A stretch of DNA of 64,000 nucleotides from Candidatus Rokuibacteriota bacterium (GTDB lineage Bacteria; Methylomirabilota; Methylomirabilia; Rokubacteriales; CSP1-6). The DNA lies in contig QHRW01000117.1 in the NCBI GenBank assembly GCA_003220265.1, forward strand, positions 1 to 64,000. The letters run 5' to 3'. Under the pieces are notes generated by a model. The model was not told the origin of the DNA, searched no databases, and worked only from the letters and a program-made list of their open reading frames with translations. Made by a program: the position numbers and the translations under genes. This document shows, in pieces, positions 44,585 to 53,725 of the stretch; the stretch's first letter is position 1; every line of letters begins with the position of its first letter.

Positions 44585-45279
44585 GCGAACGCTTCGACGA
44601 TTCCTCGGACGAGACGCTGAGCCGCCGGCTGGCCGGCGAGCTCACGCGCCACACGGCACCCGCGCGTCTGCGCGTGGCCATCGTGGACGCCGCGCCGCGG
44701 CCGCGCCGCCCGGTGTGGCTGGGCCCGCTGGTGGCGGCCGCCGCCACCGCGATGGTGCTGATCCTCGTCGTGCTGCCCGTGCTGCCGCGCATCGTCCCCG
44801 CCGATCCGATGCAGCGCTACGTCCGCGCGGTCGTCAGCGAGCACTCGCGCACGCTCATGTGGGGCGCGCGGCGTGGCGACGTGCTGCCGGCCGCCCTGCC
44901 CTGGCTCACGCAGGAGACCGGCATCGGCCTCAACCAGTTCTTCGTCGGCGACGAGCGGCTCGTGCTCGTCAGCGCCGAGCCCGTGTATCTCGAGCGGCAG
45001 CGGGGCGTCGCCATCCACTATCGCGATCAGGACGGCCACATGCTGACGTACATCGCCCTGCCCGCCACGGGGCTCACCGTGCCCGACCGCGAGCGCGTCC
45101 AGGCCGGCCGCTGGCGGCCCGCGCTCCTGCGCGACAGCGGGTTCGCGGCGCTGGTCTGGAAGCAGGCGGAGGTGGCGTGCTTCCTCGTCTCGGACATGGT
45201 CTCGTCGGACGACGTCGAGACGTTCAAGGAATACTTCGTCCGCGTTCGCTCGACGACCGATCCCGTTCCGGCCTACTAG
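44581..45279 (+). CDS. Probable anti-sigma factor, single-pass membrane protein
   Basis: A 232-residue protein: about 45 N-terminal cytosolic residues (SDETLSRRLAGELTRHTAPA), one membrane helix (LGPLVAAAATAMVLILVVL, about 49-67) and a periplasmic domain. It lacks the HxxxCxxC zinc anti-sigma motif, so the fold is inferred only from the ATGA overlap with the sigma gene and the topology. The sensor domain is not a family I recognise (ETGIGLNQFFVGDERLVLVS). Confidence 0.7.
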   Translation: MSERFDDSSDETLSRRLAGELTRHTAPARLRVAIVDAAPRPRRPVWLGPLVAAAATAMVLILVVLPVLPRIVPADPMQRYVRAVVSEHSRTLMWGARRGDVLPAALPWLTQETGIGLNQFFVGDERLVLVSAEPVYLERQRGVAIHYRDQDGHMLTYIALPATGLTVPDRERVQAGRWRPALLRDSGFAALVWKQAEVACFLVSDMVSSDDVETFKEYFVRVRSTTDPVPAY

Positions 45280-45314
45280 CCGCTCGCTGTTGCGTTGCCC
45301 CGCGCGGCGAGCGG
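45280..45314 (+). terminator. GC-rich inverted repeat behind the anti-sigma gene
   Basis: CCGCTCGC (45280-45287) and GCGAGCGG (45307-45314) are perfect inverted repeats starting right after the stop codon. The loop is 19 bases and no T-tract follows, so termination would not be a simple intrinsic one. The rest of the 220-base gap to the convergent kdsC-like gene shows nothing recognisable. Confidence 0.3.
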
Positions 45315-45499
45315 GGGCGCGGCGGGCCTGCCCCCAGTTCCGCGTTGATCTGGCCGGTGCGCCTGCCTGCGTTTGGCGAAGTCCTACGAGAGACGATAGG
45401 CGATCGAAGCCAACGGAACTTGGGCTGACCATCGGACAGTGAGCGGGCATCAGGCAGGCCGAGGCGCCTTCGCGATCAGTGCGTTTGGGAAGCGACTCC

Positions 45500-46054
45500 T
45501 TAGTTGCTCGAGCGTCGCGGTTGGCTCGTCGCGCTTCCTTCCTTGGTTCGGCGGTTGTTGGAGGGGCGGGAGGCGAGGAGGAGGTCGGAGATTTCGCGGA
45601 GGGCGCCGTGGCCGGCGGGGGATCTGGTGATGTAGGTGGCGGCGCGGCGGACCTGGGGGACGGCTTCTTTCACGGCGATGGGGAGGCCGACGAGGCGCAT
45701 GGCGGGCAGGTCGCCCAGGTCGTCGCCGACGTAGGCGGCGTCGCGGGGGGCGACGGCGTGGCGGGCGAGGAGATCGCGGACCGCGGCCGCCTTGTCGGTG
45801 ACGTTCTGGTGGACTTCGGTGATGCCGAGGTCGCGGGCGCGGCGCGTGACGATCGTCGTCTGCTTGCGGGTGACGATGGCCACCAGGAGGCCCGCCTCGC
45901 GCAGATTCACGAGGCCCTGGCCGTCGCGGACGTCGAAGCGCTTGAGCTCGTCGCCGTTCTCGGCGTAGTAGAGGCCGCCGTCGGTGAGCACGCCGTCCAC
46001 GTCGGTCACGAGGGCGCGGATCGCGCTCCAGCGCGGCCGGCGGGCCGGGCTCAC
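45500..46054 (-). CDS. KdsC-type HAD phosphatase (Kdo-8-phosphate phosphatase-like)
   Basis: A 184-residue HAD phosphatase without cap domain. It has DVDGVLTDGGLYYAENGDEL (both nucleophile Asp residues), FDVRDGQG, and AYVGDDLGDLPAM for motif IV, then the C-terminal GHGALREISDLLL. The usual ITGR of KdsC is VTRK. KdsC makes Kdo for the LPS inner core. The GTG 46054 overlaps the O-antigen ligase stop. A polar C-terminal tail (about 22 residues) is unusual. A related sugar-acid phosphatase is possible. Confidence 0.85.
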   Translation of the reverse strand: MSPARRPRWSAIRALVTDVDGVLTDGGLYYAENGDELKRFDVRDGQGLVNLREAGLLVAIVTRKQTTIVTRRARDLGITEVHQNVTDKAAAVRDLLARHAVAPRDAAYVGDDLGDLPAMRLVGLPIAVKEAVPQVRRAATYITRSPAGHGALREISDLLLASRPSNNRRTKEGSATSQPRRSSN

Positions 46055-47280
46055 GCGGGCACGCAGGGATCGGCCGACACGCGCTCACCCGCGACGGCAA
46101 AGGGCAGCGCCATGAGGGCCACGGCGACCAGGAGCACCTCGGTGTCGCCGAAGTTGTACTCGAACAGCCCCGCCACCAGGAACGTCACGAGCGCCGCCAG
46201 CGAGCCCAGCACCAGCGCGCGATCGCCCGGCGGCTCCGGCGGCAGGCGCCGCCACACCGTGGAGGCCCGGCTGAAGAACGCCACGAAGATCCACAGCCAC
46301 GCCGCGAAGCCGACCACGCCGCGCTCGGCGGCGATCTGTAGCGGCGTGTTGTGCAGGTGGCTGGTCGAGCGCCGCAGGCCCTCCGGCGGCACCAGCTGGG
46401 GATAGACGCGCTTGATGCCATCGGGGCCGATGCCGGTCAGCGGATGCGCGGCGACGACCTCGAAGCCCACCTGGATCATCGCCATGCGATCGCGCGCGGT
46501 GTCGTTGTTCGGATCGCCGATCGTCTCCATGCGCGCGCGCACCGTCGGGAGCCCGACGACGAGCCCGCCGCCCAGGATCACGAGCGCCGCCGCCGCCACG
46601 AGCCCCCGGCGGCCGAGGCCGGCGGCCGCGGTGAGCGCGCCGGCGGCGAACCCGAGCCAGGCGCCGCGGACGTACGTGAGGCCGAGCGCCGCGCCGCTCA
46701 GGAGCCAGGCGGGGCCCAGCCAGCGCGCCTCGCCGCCGAGACGCGCGAGGCGCGGCAGCGCGCTGGCCAGCATCATGGCAAGGACGCCGGCCAGCGTCAT
46801 GTAGATGCTGTAGAACGCGCGCGCGCGCGTGCACTTCCTGAGGAACTTGCCGACCAGGGGCGTGGCGGCGCCGACCGCGTCCGGCCCCGGGCAGGCGACG
46901 ACCTGCACGAGGCCGAGGACGGCCGCGCCCGTGAGGGCCAGCAGCAGCCACACGGCGAAGCGCCGGGCGGCCGCGGGATCGGTCAGCGCGTTGACGATGA
47001 CGAAGAGCGCGCCCAGGCTGAGCAGCCCCTTCAGCTCGTAGAGGCTCCCCGTGACGTGGTCACTGGCCAGCGCGGCCACCAGGCTCCACGCGGTGAACGC
47101 CAGAATGGGCGCGAGCAGCGGCCACCGCAGCCGCCCGAGCAGGCCGGCCCACCGCGCCAGCAGCACCCACACCACGAGCACGGTCAGCACCGTCTGTGCG
47201 AGCGAGATGGACACCGCGAGACCGATGACGAGCGCGACGAGCAGCGGCGCTCGCGCGGCCGCGAGCGCGCGGCCGCTCAG
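46051..47280 (-). CDS. O-antigen ligase family protein
   Basis: A 409-residue inner-membrane protein with about ten helices and a large periplasmic loop carrying the family's GIGPDGIKRVYP and TSHLHNTPLQIAAERG (arginine and histidine of the Wzy_C/WaaL region). It would ligate or polymerise surface glycan. No ATG/GTG/TTG start fits: the first downstream GTG cuts helix 1 and upstream starts lie deep in the preceding gene. A CTG at 47280 overlapping that gene's stop as CTGA gives SGRALAAARAPLLVALVIGL, a normal first helix. Confidence 0.85.
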   Translation of the reverse strand: MSGRALAAARAPLLVALVIGLAVSISLAQTVLTVLVVWVLLARWAGLLGRLRWPLLAPILAFTAWSLVAALASDHVTGSLYELKGLLSLGALFVIVNALTDPAAARRFAVWLLLALTGAAVLGLVQVVACPGPDAVGAATPLVGKFLRKCTRARAFYSIYMTLAGVLAMMLASALPRLARLGGEARWLGPAWLLSGAALGLTYVRGAWLGFAAGALTAAAGLGRRGLVAAAALVILGGGLVVGLPTVRARMETIGDPNNDTARDRMAMIQVGFEVVAAHPLTGIGPDGIKRVYPQLVPPEGLRRSTSHLHNTPLQIAAERGVVGFAAWLWIFVAFFSRASTVWRRLPPEPPGDRALVLGSLAALVTFLVAGLFEYNFGDTEVLLVAVALMALPFAVAGERVSADPCVPA

Positions 47281-48665
47281 TACGCGTTGCGGTTGCGGAA
47301 GCCGAGCCACAGCGTCTGCAGCAGGATGGCCAGGTCGAAGCGCAGGGACCAGCGCTCGATGTAGTAGAGGTCGTACTCGATGCGCTTCTCGATCGACGTG
47401 CTGCCGCGCCAGCCGTTGATCTGCGCCCATCCGGTGATGCCGGCCTTCACCTTGTGGCGCAGCATGTAGCCGGGGACGCGCCGCCGGAACTCCTCGACGA
47501 ACGTCGGTCGCTCGGGGCGCGGCCCGACCAGGCTCATGTCACCGCGCAGCACGTTGAAGAGCTGCGGCAGCTCGTCGAGGCTGAAGCGCCGCAGCACGGT
47601 GCCGAGCGGCGTGCGCCGCGGATCGTCGGGCGTCGCCCACCGAGGGCCGCTGGCGTGCTCGGCGTCGAGCAGCATCGTCCGGAACTTCAGCATCGGGAAG
47701 CGGCGGCCGTCGAGCCCCATCCGCTCCTGCCGGTACAGCACCGGCCGGCCCGAGGTCAGCGCGATGGCGGCGGCGATGGCGGCCATGGCCGGCAGCGCGA
47801 AGAGGAGCGCCACCGTGCCGAGCCCGATGTCGCAGGCCCGCTTGAGGACGAGGTTCCAGCCGTACAGCGGCGACTCGCGCAGGTGGATGAACGGCACCGA
47901 CTCGAACTCCTCGACGCCGCCGCGCAGCGAGGCGAGGCTGAAGAGGTCGGGCACGAAGTGGATCGTGACGGGCTCGTCGCCGATCTCGTTCAGCACGGCG
48001 CCCAGCCGCGCGTAGTCGGTGTGCGGCAGCGCGATGATCACCATGTCGATCGGGCGGCTGCGCAGCACCGCGCGAACCTCCTCGATGCCGCCCAGCCGCC
48101 GCAGCGGGATGTCCTCGCCGTCCAGCTTGTCGCTGAGCAGGCCCACCAGCCGGATGCCGGTGTCGGGCCGCATGCGCAGCACGCGCAGCACCTCGGCGGC
48201 CGGCTCGCCGCCGCCGACCAGCAGCGCGTACCGCTGGTTGTAGCCGTGGCGGCGGGCGACGCGCAGCGCCTCGCGGAACACCGCGCGCGACAGGCTCGCG
48301 CCCACGATGGACGCCCCCCAGAACGTGGCGATCACGATCCGCGAGTAGTCGTAGGAGCGGAACGCGAACGTCATGATGGCGATGAGCACGAGCACGCCGA
48401 GCGTCGAGGCCTTGGCGATGTCGAACCACTCGGCCAGGTGCGAGGCCATCCGGTGCGGCCGGTAGAGGTCGAACGCGTGAAAGGCGAAGCTCCACACGAC
48501 GAGGATCGGCAGGAGCTGCAGCGCGTAGTCACGGAAGGGCGGGACGCCGCCGTGGCCGAAGACGTGGAAGCGCAGGACGTAGGCGCCGATCCACGAGGTC
48601 GCGATGATGGCCAGGTCGGTCGCCAGGGCCAGGTGCTCGAACAGCCGCGAGTGCGCCTTCAGCAC
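47277..48665 (-). CDS. Polyprenyl-phosphate sugar phosphotransferase (WbaP/WcaJ-type)
   Basis: A 462-residue initiating transferase that puts the first sugar phosphate on undecaprenyl phosphate. Four or five N-terminal helices, a CoA-binding-like domain (ALLVGGGEPAAEVLRVL), then the catalytic C-domain: KRACDIGLGTVALLFALP, RQERMGLDGRRFPMLKFRTM, SLDELPQLFNVLRGDMSLVG and GPRPERP. GTG 48665 overlaps the end of the upstream glycosyltransferase and has GAGGGG nine bases ahead; GTG 48689 is also in frame. Confidence 0.93.
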   Translation of the reverse strand: MLKAHSRLFEHLALATDLAIIATSWIGAYVLRFHVFGHGGVPPFRDYALQLLPILVVWSFAFHAFDLYRPHRMASHLAEWFDIAKASTLGVLVLIAIMTFAFRSYDYSRIVIATFWGASIVGASLSRAVFREALRVARRHGYNQRYALLVGGGEPAAEVLRVLRMRPDTGIRLVGLLSDKLDGEDIPLRRLGGIEEVRAVLRSRPIDMVIIALPHTDYARLGAVLNEIGDEPVTIHFVPDLFSLASLRGGVEEFESVPFIHLRESPLYGWNLVLKRACDIGLGTVALLFALPAMAAIAAAIALTSGRPVLYRQERMGLDGRRFPMLKFRTMLLDAEHASGPRWATPDDPRRTPLGTVLRRFSLDELPQLFNVLRGDMSLVGPRPERPTFVEEFRRRVPGYMLRHKVKAGITGWAQINGWRGSTSIEKRIEYDLYYIERWSLRFDLAILLQTLWLGFRNRNAY

Positions 48666-49870
48666 GTCCGTCCGCCCCTCGCCGCCCACCGGTCGTCCAC
48701 CCAGTCCCGGATGCGCTGGGCGAAGCGCGGCCGGTCGAACTGCGCGGCGTGCGCGCGAAGCGCCTTCGGCTCGAAGCGGTGCGCGGCCGCCTCGAACGTC
48801 GCGATGGCGCCGGCGAGGGCGTCCACCGTCGGCTCGCGGAAGAACACCGCCGTGGGCGGCGCGCCCGCGTCGAGGCCGACCATGGTCTCGAGCGCCCCGC
48901 CCTGCGCCAGCGCGAGCGTGGGCCGTCCGGCCGCCGCCGCCTCCAGCGGCACGATGCCGAAGTCCTCGACGGCAGGGAACAGCACGGCGCGGCAGCGCGC
49001 GTAGAGCTGCGCCACCTCGGCGTCCGACCGCCAGCCGAGGAACGTCACCGTCGGCCCCGCCAGCGCGCGCAGCCTCGCCTCCTCGGGCCCGCGGCCGACC
49101 ACGAGCAGACGGCGGCCGGTCCGGTTGGCGGCGAGCACGGCGAGATCGACGCGCTTGTAGGGCACGAGGGCGGAGACGACGAGGTAGTAGTCGTCGATGG
49201 CCGGCGCGATCTGGAAGCGGTCGAGCTCCACCGGCGGGTAGATCACCGTCGCGTCACGGCCGTACACGCGGCGGATGCGCGCGCCGATGTGGCGCGAGAT
49301 CGCGACGAACTCGTGCACCCCCGCCGTCCGCCGGTCCCAGCGCCGCAGCGCCGCGGCCACCGGCGGCAGCGCCAGGCGCGTCAGCCACCCGGCGCCGTCC
49401 GCGTAGTCGGCCTCGAGGTCCCACACGTAGCGCATCGGCGTGAAGCAGTAGCAGAGGTGCAGGGCGCCGGGCGGCACGCGCACGGCCTTGGCCACGCAGT
49501 GGCTCAGCGACAGCACCACGTCGAAGCCCGCCAGGGACAGGCCGCGCACGGCGGCCGGGAACAGCGGCAGGTAGTGGCGGTAGCGCGTGGCGGCGCCCGG
49601 AAGCCGCTGCACGAACGAGGTGACGATGCGCCGCCGCTCGATCGTCGCACTCACGCTGCCCGGCACGTGCAGGAGCGTGAAGAGCGGCGCCTGGGGAAAC
49701 AGCTCGCAGACGGCCTCGAGGCAGCGCTCGCCGCCGCGCATGCCGGTGAGCCAGTCGTGGACCAGCGCGATGCGGGGCGCGGCCGGGGGGGCCGCCGACA
49801 GCCCGCGCTCGCTCAGTGCGCGCGAGCCGACAGGCGCGGTCGCCAATACTCGACGACTCGGCGGGGCCAA
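48659..49870 (-). CDS. GT4-family glycosyltransferase
   Basis: A 403-residue (from TTG 49870) GT-B glycosyltransferase. The acceptor domain starts IALVHDWLTGMRGGERCLEA, then VVLSLSHCVAKAVR and LCYCFTPMRYVWD; the donor domain has ALVPYKRVDLAVLAANRTG, VVGRGPEEARLRAL and FPAVEDFGIVPLEAAAAGRP with the EX7E-type pair. It resembles mannosyltransferases of the WbaZ/WcaI kind. The N-terminal 30 residues before IALVHD are low-complexity, so a later start is possible. Confidence 0.88.
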   Translation of the reverse strand: MAPPSRRVLATAPVGSRALSERGLSAAPPAAPRIALVHDWLTGMRGGERCLEAVCELFPQAPLFTLLHVPGSVSATIERRRIVTSFVQRLPGAATRYRHYLPLFPAAVRGLSLAGFDVVLSLSHCVAKAVRVPPGALHLCYCFTPMRYVWDLEADYADGAGWLTRLALPPVAAALRRWDRRTAGVHEFVAISRHIGARIRRVYGRDATVIYPPVELDRFQIAPAIDDYYLVVSALVPYKRVDLAVLAANRTGRRLLVVGRGPEEARLRALAGPTVTFLGWRSDAEVAQLYARCRAVLFPAVEDFGIVPLEAAAAGRPTLALAQGGALETMVGLDAGAPPTAVFFREPTVDALAGAIATFEAAAHRFEPKALRAHAAQFDRPRFAQRIRDWVDDRWAARGGRTC

Positions 49871-49888
49871 AACATCCCGGGTATCTTA

Positions 49889-50992
49889 CTACAGGCCCAG
49901 GATCTCCCCGTAGAGGCCCTCGAGCGCCGTCAGCATCGTGCGCGCGTCCAGCTCGCTCCGCGCCCGCGTCCGGTTCTCGGCGCCCAGGCGGGTGCGTAAC
50001 CCCCCGTCGGTCAGGACCTCGTCCAGCCGCTTGGCCAGCGCCTCCGGGGTGGCCTCCACCAGCCCCGCCGAGGGCCCGAGCGTCTCGCGATGGGCCGCGA
50101 TGTCGGTCGCCACCACCGGCAGCCCCAGCGCCATGGCCTCGATCACCGCGAGCGGCAGTCCTTCCTTGCGCGACGAGGCCGCGAACACGTCGAAGGCCCG
50201 GAACAGGCGCGCGGCGTCCACCACCTGGCCGGCAAAGCGAACGCGCGGGGCGACGCCGAGCCGCGCGGCCAGCGCGCGGAGCGAGGCGCCCTCCGCGCCA
50301 CCCCCGAGCAGGACGAGCGTGGCCGCCGGCAGCGCCGGCAGCGCGCGCACCAGCAGGTCCAGGCGCTTGACCTCGTCGAAGCGGGCGGCGGTGCCCACCA
50401 CGCGCGCCTCCTGCGGAAGGCCAAGCTCGGTGCGCGCGTCCCAGCGATCGAGGGCGCGCGCCGTGAGCCGCGCGGCCTCCACGCCGTTGAGGATGACGCG
50501 GCTCTGCGCACGGGTGAAGAGCCCGAGCGCCAGACCCTCGCGTTCCTGCGCGCGGGAGACGTTGACGACGGCGCGCGTCCAGCGCGACAGCTGCCGCTCG
50601 AGCGCAAGATAGGCGGCGCGCGCCGGCCCGCGATAGCGCTCGTAATGCAGGCCGTGCAGCGTGTGGACGGCGGGGACGCCGGCCACGCGCGCGGCCAGCC
50701 GCGCGTGCAGGCCGGCGCCCTTGCCGTGCGAGTGCACGAGGCGCACGTCGCGCCGCCGGATCAGCCGGACGAGCGCGACCAGCGCCAGCGGGCTCAGCCG
50801 GTCGGTGCGCGCCGCGACGGTCTCGATTCCGGCCTCGCGATATCGCGCCACGAGCGCGCCGCCGGGCGGACCCGCCACGATGGGCCGCCAGCCCCGCGCG
50901 CGCAGGCCGCTGGCCACGTCGAGCACGTGCTGCGGCCCGCCGCCGGGCTGCGTGGACACCACGACGTGCAGGACGGAGATCGGGCCGCTCAG
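49889..50992 (-). CDS. GT4-family glycosyltransferase
   Basis: A 367-residue GT-B enzyme. ISVLHVVVSTQPGGGPQHVL opens the acceptor domain, VHSHGKGAGLHARLAARVAG follows, and the donor half shows GTAARFDEVKRLDLLVRALP, LGGGAEGASL and SSRKEGLPLAVIEAMALGLP. No ATG/GTG/TTG fits the start: the first usable GTG would remove the first beta strand. CTG 50992 overlaps the upstream GT2 stop as CTGA and gives SGPISVLHVV. Product is part of the polysaccharide assembly line. Confidence 0.88.
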   Translation of the reverse strand: MSGPISVLHVVVSTQPGGGPQHVLDVASGLRARGWRPIVAGPPGGALVARYREAGIETVAARTDRLSPLALVALVRLIRRRDVRLVHSHGKGAGLHARLAARVAGVPAVHTLHGLHYERYRGPARAAYLALERQLSRWTRAVVNVSRAQEREGLALGLFTRAQSRVILNGVEAARLTARALDRWDARTELGLPQEARVVGTAARFDEVKRLDLLVRALPALPAATLVLLGGGAEGASLRALAARLGVAPRVRFAGQVVDAARLFRAFDVFAASSRKEGLPLAVIEAMALGLPVVATDIAAHRETLGPSAGLVEATPEALAKRLDEVLTDGGLRTRLGAENRTRARSELDARTMLTALEGLYGEILGL

Positions 50993-51789
50993 GACCGGGC
51001 TCCCGTCAACGCCGCGCGCATCATGCGGCGCAGCGGGCGCGGCAGGGCAAGCGCCAGCGCCGGCCGCACGGCGAAGACGGCGCACCACGGCGGATAGACG
51101 CCCGCCCGCACCGCGCGCCAGCGCACGCGCGTCTCGGCGCGCAGGCGGTCGTCCTCGCGCTCGACCGACACGCGCCGCTCGCCCAGCGTGCGGACGACGA
51201 GCACGTCGGCAAGGTTGGCCAGCCGCGTCACGCGGGCCAGCCGCATCCACAGGTCGTAGTCCTGGGCCACGGGCAGCGTCTCGTCGTAGCCGCCCGCGCC
51301 CTCGAGCAACGCCCGCCGCGCCATGACGGAAGAGTGGACGAACGGGTTCGCGCGGATGAGCGCGCGCCGCAGCGTGACGTCGTCCACCGGAGGCTGCACG
51401 ATGCGCACGAGCCGGCCATCGGCATCCAGCTCGCGCGCCGCCGTCCCCAGCAATCCGACGTCCGGCGCGCGCTCGAGGAACGCTCGCTGATACGCGAGCC
51501 GCTCGGGCAGCGCGACGTCATCCGCGTCCAGACGCGCCACGAGCGGCGCCCGCGCGAGGCCGAGGGCGCGGTTGAGGGCGCGTGTGAGTCCCGTGCGCTC
51601 CTGGCGCACGACGCGCAGCCGTGGATCGCGGACCGCAGCGAGCAGGTCAGGCGTGGCGTCGGCGGAACCGTCGTCGACGACGATCAACTCGAGATCGCCG
51701 GCCGTCTGGCTCAGCACGCTGGCGACGGCCTCGGCCACCGACGGCGCGCCGTCGTGTACCGACATCAGCACGGAGACGGCGGGGGTCAT
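50989..51789 (-). CDS. GT2-family glycosyltransferase
   Basis: A 266-residue GT-A enzyme. VSVLMSVHDGAPSVAEAVAS, VVDDGSADATPDLL and ARLDADDVALPERL (the DXD-type metal site) are clear, with DYDLWMRLARV later as in WcaA-like enzymes. No membrane segments. ATG 51789 lies within one base of a 67-bp tandem repeat and has no SD. Confidence 0.9.
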   Translation of the reverse strand: MTPAVSVLMSVHDGAPSVAEAVASVLSQTAGDLELIVVDDGSADATPDLLAAVRDPRLRVVRQERTGLTRALNRALGLARAPLVARLDADDVALPERLAYQRAFLERAPDVGLLGTAARELDADGRLVRIVQPPVDDVTLRRALIRANPFVHSSVMARRALLEGAGGYDETLPVAQDYDLWMRLARVTRLANLADVLVVRTLGERRVSVEREDDRLRAETRVRWRAVRAGVYPPWCAVFAVRPALALALPRPLRRMMRAALTGARS

Positions 51790-51790
51790 T

Positions 51791-51941
51791 GGTAGCGAGT
51801 GGCGCGCGGTCGGTTAGACACGTGGGTGGCCTGGTCTAGAAGGTTGCCGGCGGCGTTGGTAGCGAGTGGCGCGCGGTCCGTTAGACACGTGGGTGGCCTG
51901 GTCTAGAAGGTTGCCGGCGGCGGTGGTAGCGAGTGGCGCCG
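51791..51941 (+). repeat. 67-bp tandem repeat (two full units, one partial)
   Basis: Units beginning GGTAGCGAGTGGCG at 51791, 51858 and 51925; the first two are 67 bases and differ at about three positions, the third breaks off after about 17. Each full unit contains GTTAGACACGTGGGTGG and CTGGTCTAGAAGG. They fill most of the 165-base gap between a methyltransferase and a GT2 gene and end next to the GT2 start codon. No ORF runs through them that looks real. Confidence 0.9.
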
Positions 51942-51954
51942 GTGGGTGGGTTCG

Positions 51955-52893
51955 TCACTGGCGCTTCCTCAAAACGAGGTTGAGATAGGGAAGCGCCAGC
52001 GACGGTGGGCGGCCGAGCATGCGCAGGGCGCCGGCCGTCGCGGCGAACGCGGGCAGCAGCGCGCGGCGCGTGCGTGAGCGCGCGGTGGCGCGAAAGAACG
52101 TGAAGCCGTAGCCGGCCTCCTCGGTGACGTCGGCGAGCGCGGCCCGGCCGGCAGTGGGCAGGCATTCGGCCAACGAGGCGTTGCGCCAGCCGGTGCCGTC
52201 GGCGACGAACTCGTCGAAGCCGACGGCGCCGTAGCGCGAGGGCCGCGCGAGGCGCGCGTAGCGCCAGGCGAGGGGCGCCGGCAGCCATTGCACGAGCGGC
52301 AGCCCGATCGAGTGCGTCTCCAGCGGAAACCACCGGTTGGGGGTGTCGAGGATCGCGACGTGGCCGCCGGGCGCGAGCACGCGATAGTACTCGTCCACCT
52401 GCTGGCGGCGGTGGCGCATCGGCAGATGCTCCACCACGCCGATCGCCAGGACGAGGTCGAACGCGCCGTCGGCCCACGGCAGCCGGCACGTCCCCGCCTG
52501 GTCGAGGTGGAGCACGTCGCGCACCACCTTCAACCCGAGCTCCTCCACCTTGGCGCGCGTGAGCTCCACGAACGCGGGGTCCGTGTCGAACGTGTCGAGC
52601 GTGGCGACCTCCGGCTGCTCGGCCAGGTACTCCGTCATGTGGCCGAACGAGCAGCCGATCTCCAGCACGCGCAGGGCCTGCGCGCCGCGCGCGCGCAGGT
52701 AGCGGAAGAGCGGCCCCAGGAAGTGTGGGCCACGCGTGTCCTTGAAATCGAAGTAGAGCGGCGCGCGGTGCGCGCCCTTGCGCTCCACCAGCAGCCGCAC
52801 GACGCGCGCGCTGTAGCGCGTGGGATAGGCGCGGCCCCCGGTCTCCAGCACGCGGTGATCGCCGAGGTCCACGATGCGAAACGCCTGCGTCAT
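51955..52893 (-). CDS. Class I SAM-dependent methyltransferase
   Basis: A 312-residue enzyme with SAM-binding VLEIGCSFGHMTEYLA (motif I), FDTDPAFVELTRAK, DVLHLDQAGTC, and VLAIGVVEHLPM (motif II/III), then YRVLAPGGHVAILDTPNRW. The N-terminal 80 residues (FDFKDTRGPHFLGPLFRYL) are family-specific. It probably methylates a sugar or lipid-linked intermediate of the locus. Confidence 0.85.
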   Translation of the reverse strand: MTQAFRIVDLGDHRVLETGGRAYPTRYSARVVRLLVERKGAHRAPLYFDFKDTRGPHFLGPLFRYLRARGAQALRVLEIGCSFGHMTEYLAEQPEVATLDTFDTDPAFVELTRAKVEELGLKVVRDVLHLDQAGTCRLPWADGAFDLVLAIGVVEHLPMRHRRQQVDEYYRVLAPGGHVAILDTPNRWFPLETHSIGLPLVQWLPAPLAWRYARLARPSRYGAVGFDEFVADGTGWRNASLAECLPTAGRAALADVTEEAGYGFTFFRATARSRTRRALLPAFAATAGALRMLGRPPSLALPYLNLVLRKRQ

Positions 52894-52906
52894 CCGCGGT
52901 AGTGTG

Positions 52907-53725
52907 TCACGCCCGGCGCGCGACGACGAGGAGCATGTGGCCGAGCAGGCGCAGCGCCGGCTCGGTGTAGAGCGCGCGCCGGGCGAGACGCTTCACCGCG
53001 CGGCGCGCGCCGTCATCGCCGGCCTCACCCACCGAGGCCTGCGCTCCGGTGCCCGGCGCGACGGCCGCGGTGGCGCGGCGGCTCGCCCGCGCTCGCCGCG
53101 GCAACAGCCGTCGCAGGACGCGCGCGGGATCGTAGGGGTGCGCGGCGAGCGGCGCGAAGCCGTGGCGCGCGAGGGCGGCGAACACCTCGGCGCGCGAGAA
53201 CGCGTACTGGTAGAAGGCGCCGCCGGCGGCGGCGACGGCGCGGGCGCGGTGGCGCAGCCACGGCGCGCCGAGGCGGCGCAGGCCATTGACGTACGGCACG
53301 GAGATCACCAGCGTGCCGCCGGGCGCCAGTACGCGGCGCGCCTCGGCCAGGATCGCATCGGGCCCGTCGGGGTCGTGCTCCGCCACGCCGAGCGAGACGT
53401 ACGCCGAGAGCGCGCCGCTGCGGATGGCCAGCGCGCGCAAGTCCGCGGCGGCGAGCGGCACGGCGGCGACGCGCCGGCATGCCGCCAGCGCCTCGAGGCT
53501 GCCGTCCACGCCGGCCGCCCGCCAGCCGCGCTCGCGCAGCAGGATCACGTACTGGCCGAGACCGCAGCCCGCCTCCAGCACGACGCCGGTCGGCGGCAAC
53601 GCGTTCACGATCAGCGCCGTGAGCGGCGACTGGCGCGCCACGGTGAGCAGCTCGCCGACGGTGTGGCCGCCCCAGTGTTCGGTCCAGAAATCAGCGTGCG
53701 CGGTGGCCGAGTAATATGCGAGCAT
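52907..53725 (-). CDS. Class I SAM-dependent methyltransferase
   Basis: A 272-residue methyltransferase: GVVLEAGCGLGQYVILLRER (motif I), AAGVDGSLEALAACR, YVSLGVAEHDPDGPDAILAE and VLAPGGTLVISVPYVNGL. ATG 53725 shares one base with the upstream stop (TGATG). The C-terminal 60 residues are basic and Ala/Arg-rich, perhaps a membrane-contact tail. Not closely similar to the methyltransferase downstream of it. Confidence 0.85.
   Translation of the reverse strand: MLAYYSATAHADFWTEHWGGHTVGELLTVARQSPLTALIVNALPPTGVVLEAGCGLGQYVILLRERGWRAAGVDGSLEALAACRRVAAVPLAAADLRALAIRSGALSAYVSLGVAEHDPDGPDAILAEARRVLAPGGTLVISVPYVNGLRRLGAPWLRHRARAVAAAGGAFYQYAFSRAEVFAALARHGFAPLAAHPYDPARVLRRLLPRRARASRRATAAVAPGTGAQASVGEAGDDGARRAVKRLARRALYTEPALRLLGHMLLVVARRA

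Noticed and set aside
45280..45499. tRNA or small RNA gene in the gap behind the anti-sigma gene
   Set aside because: No cloverleaf arms or CCA-like end could be drawn; only a GC-rich inverted repeat is present.
51791..51924. attC-like GTTAGAC cores inside the 67-bp repeats
   Set aside because: No matching RYYYAAC partner and no foldable arms within a sensible distance.
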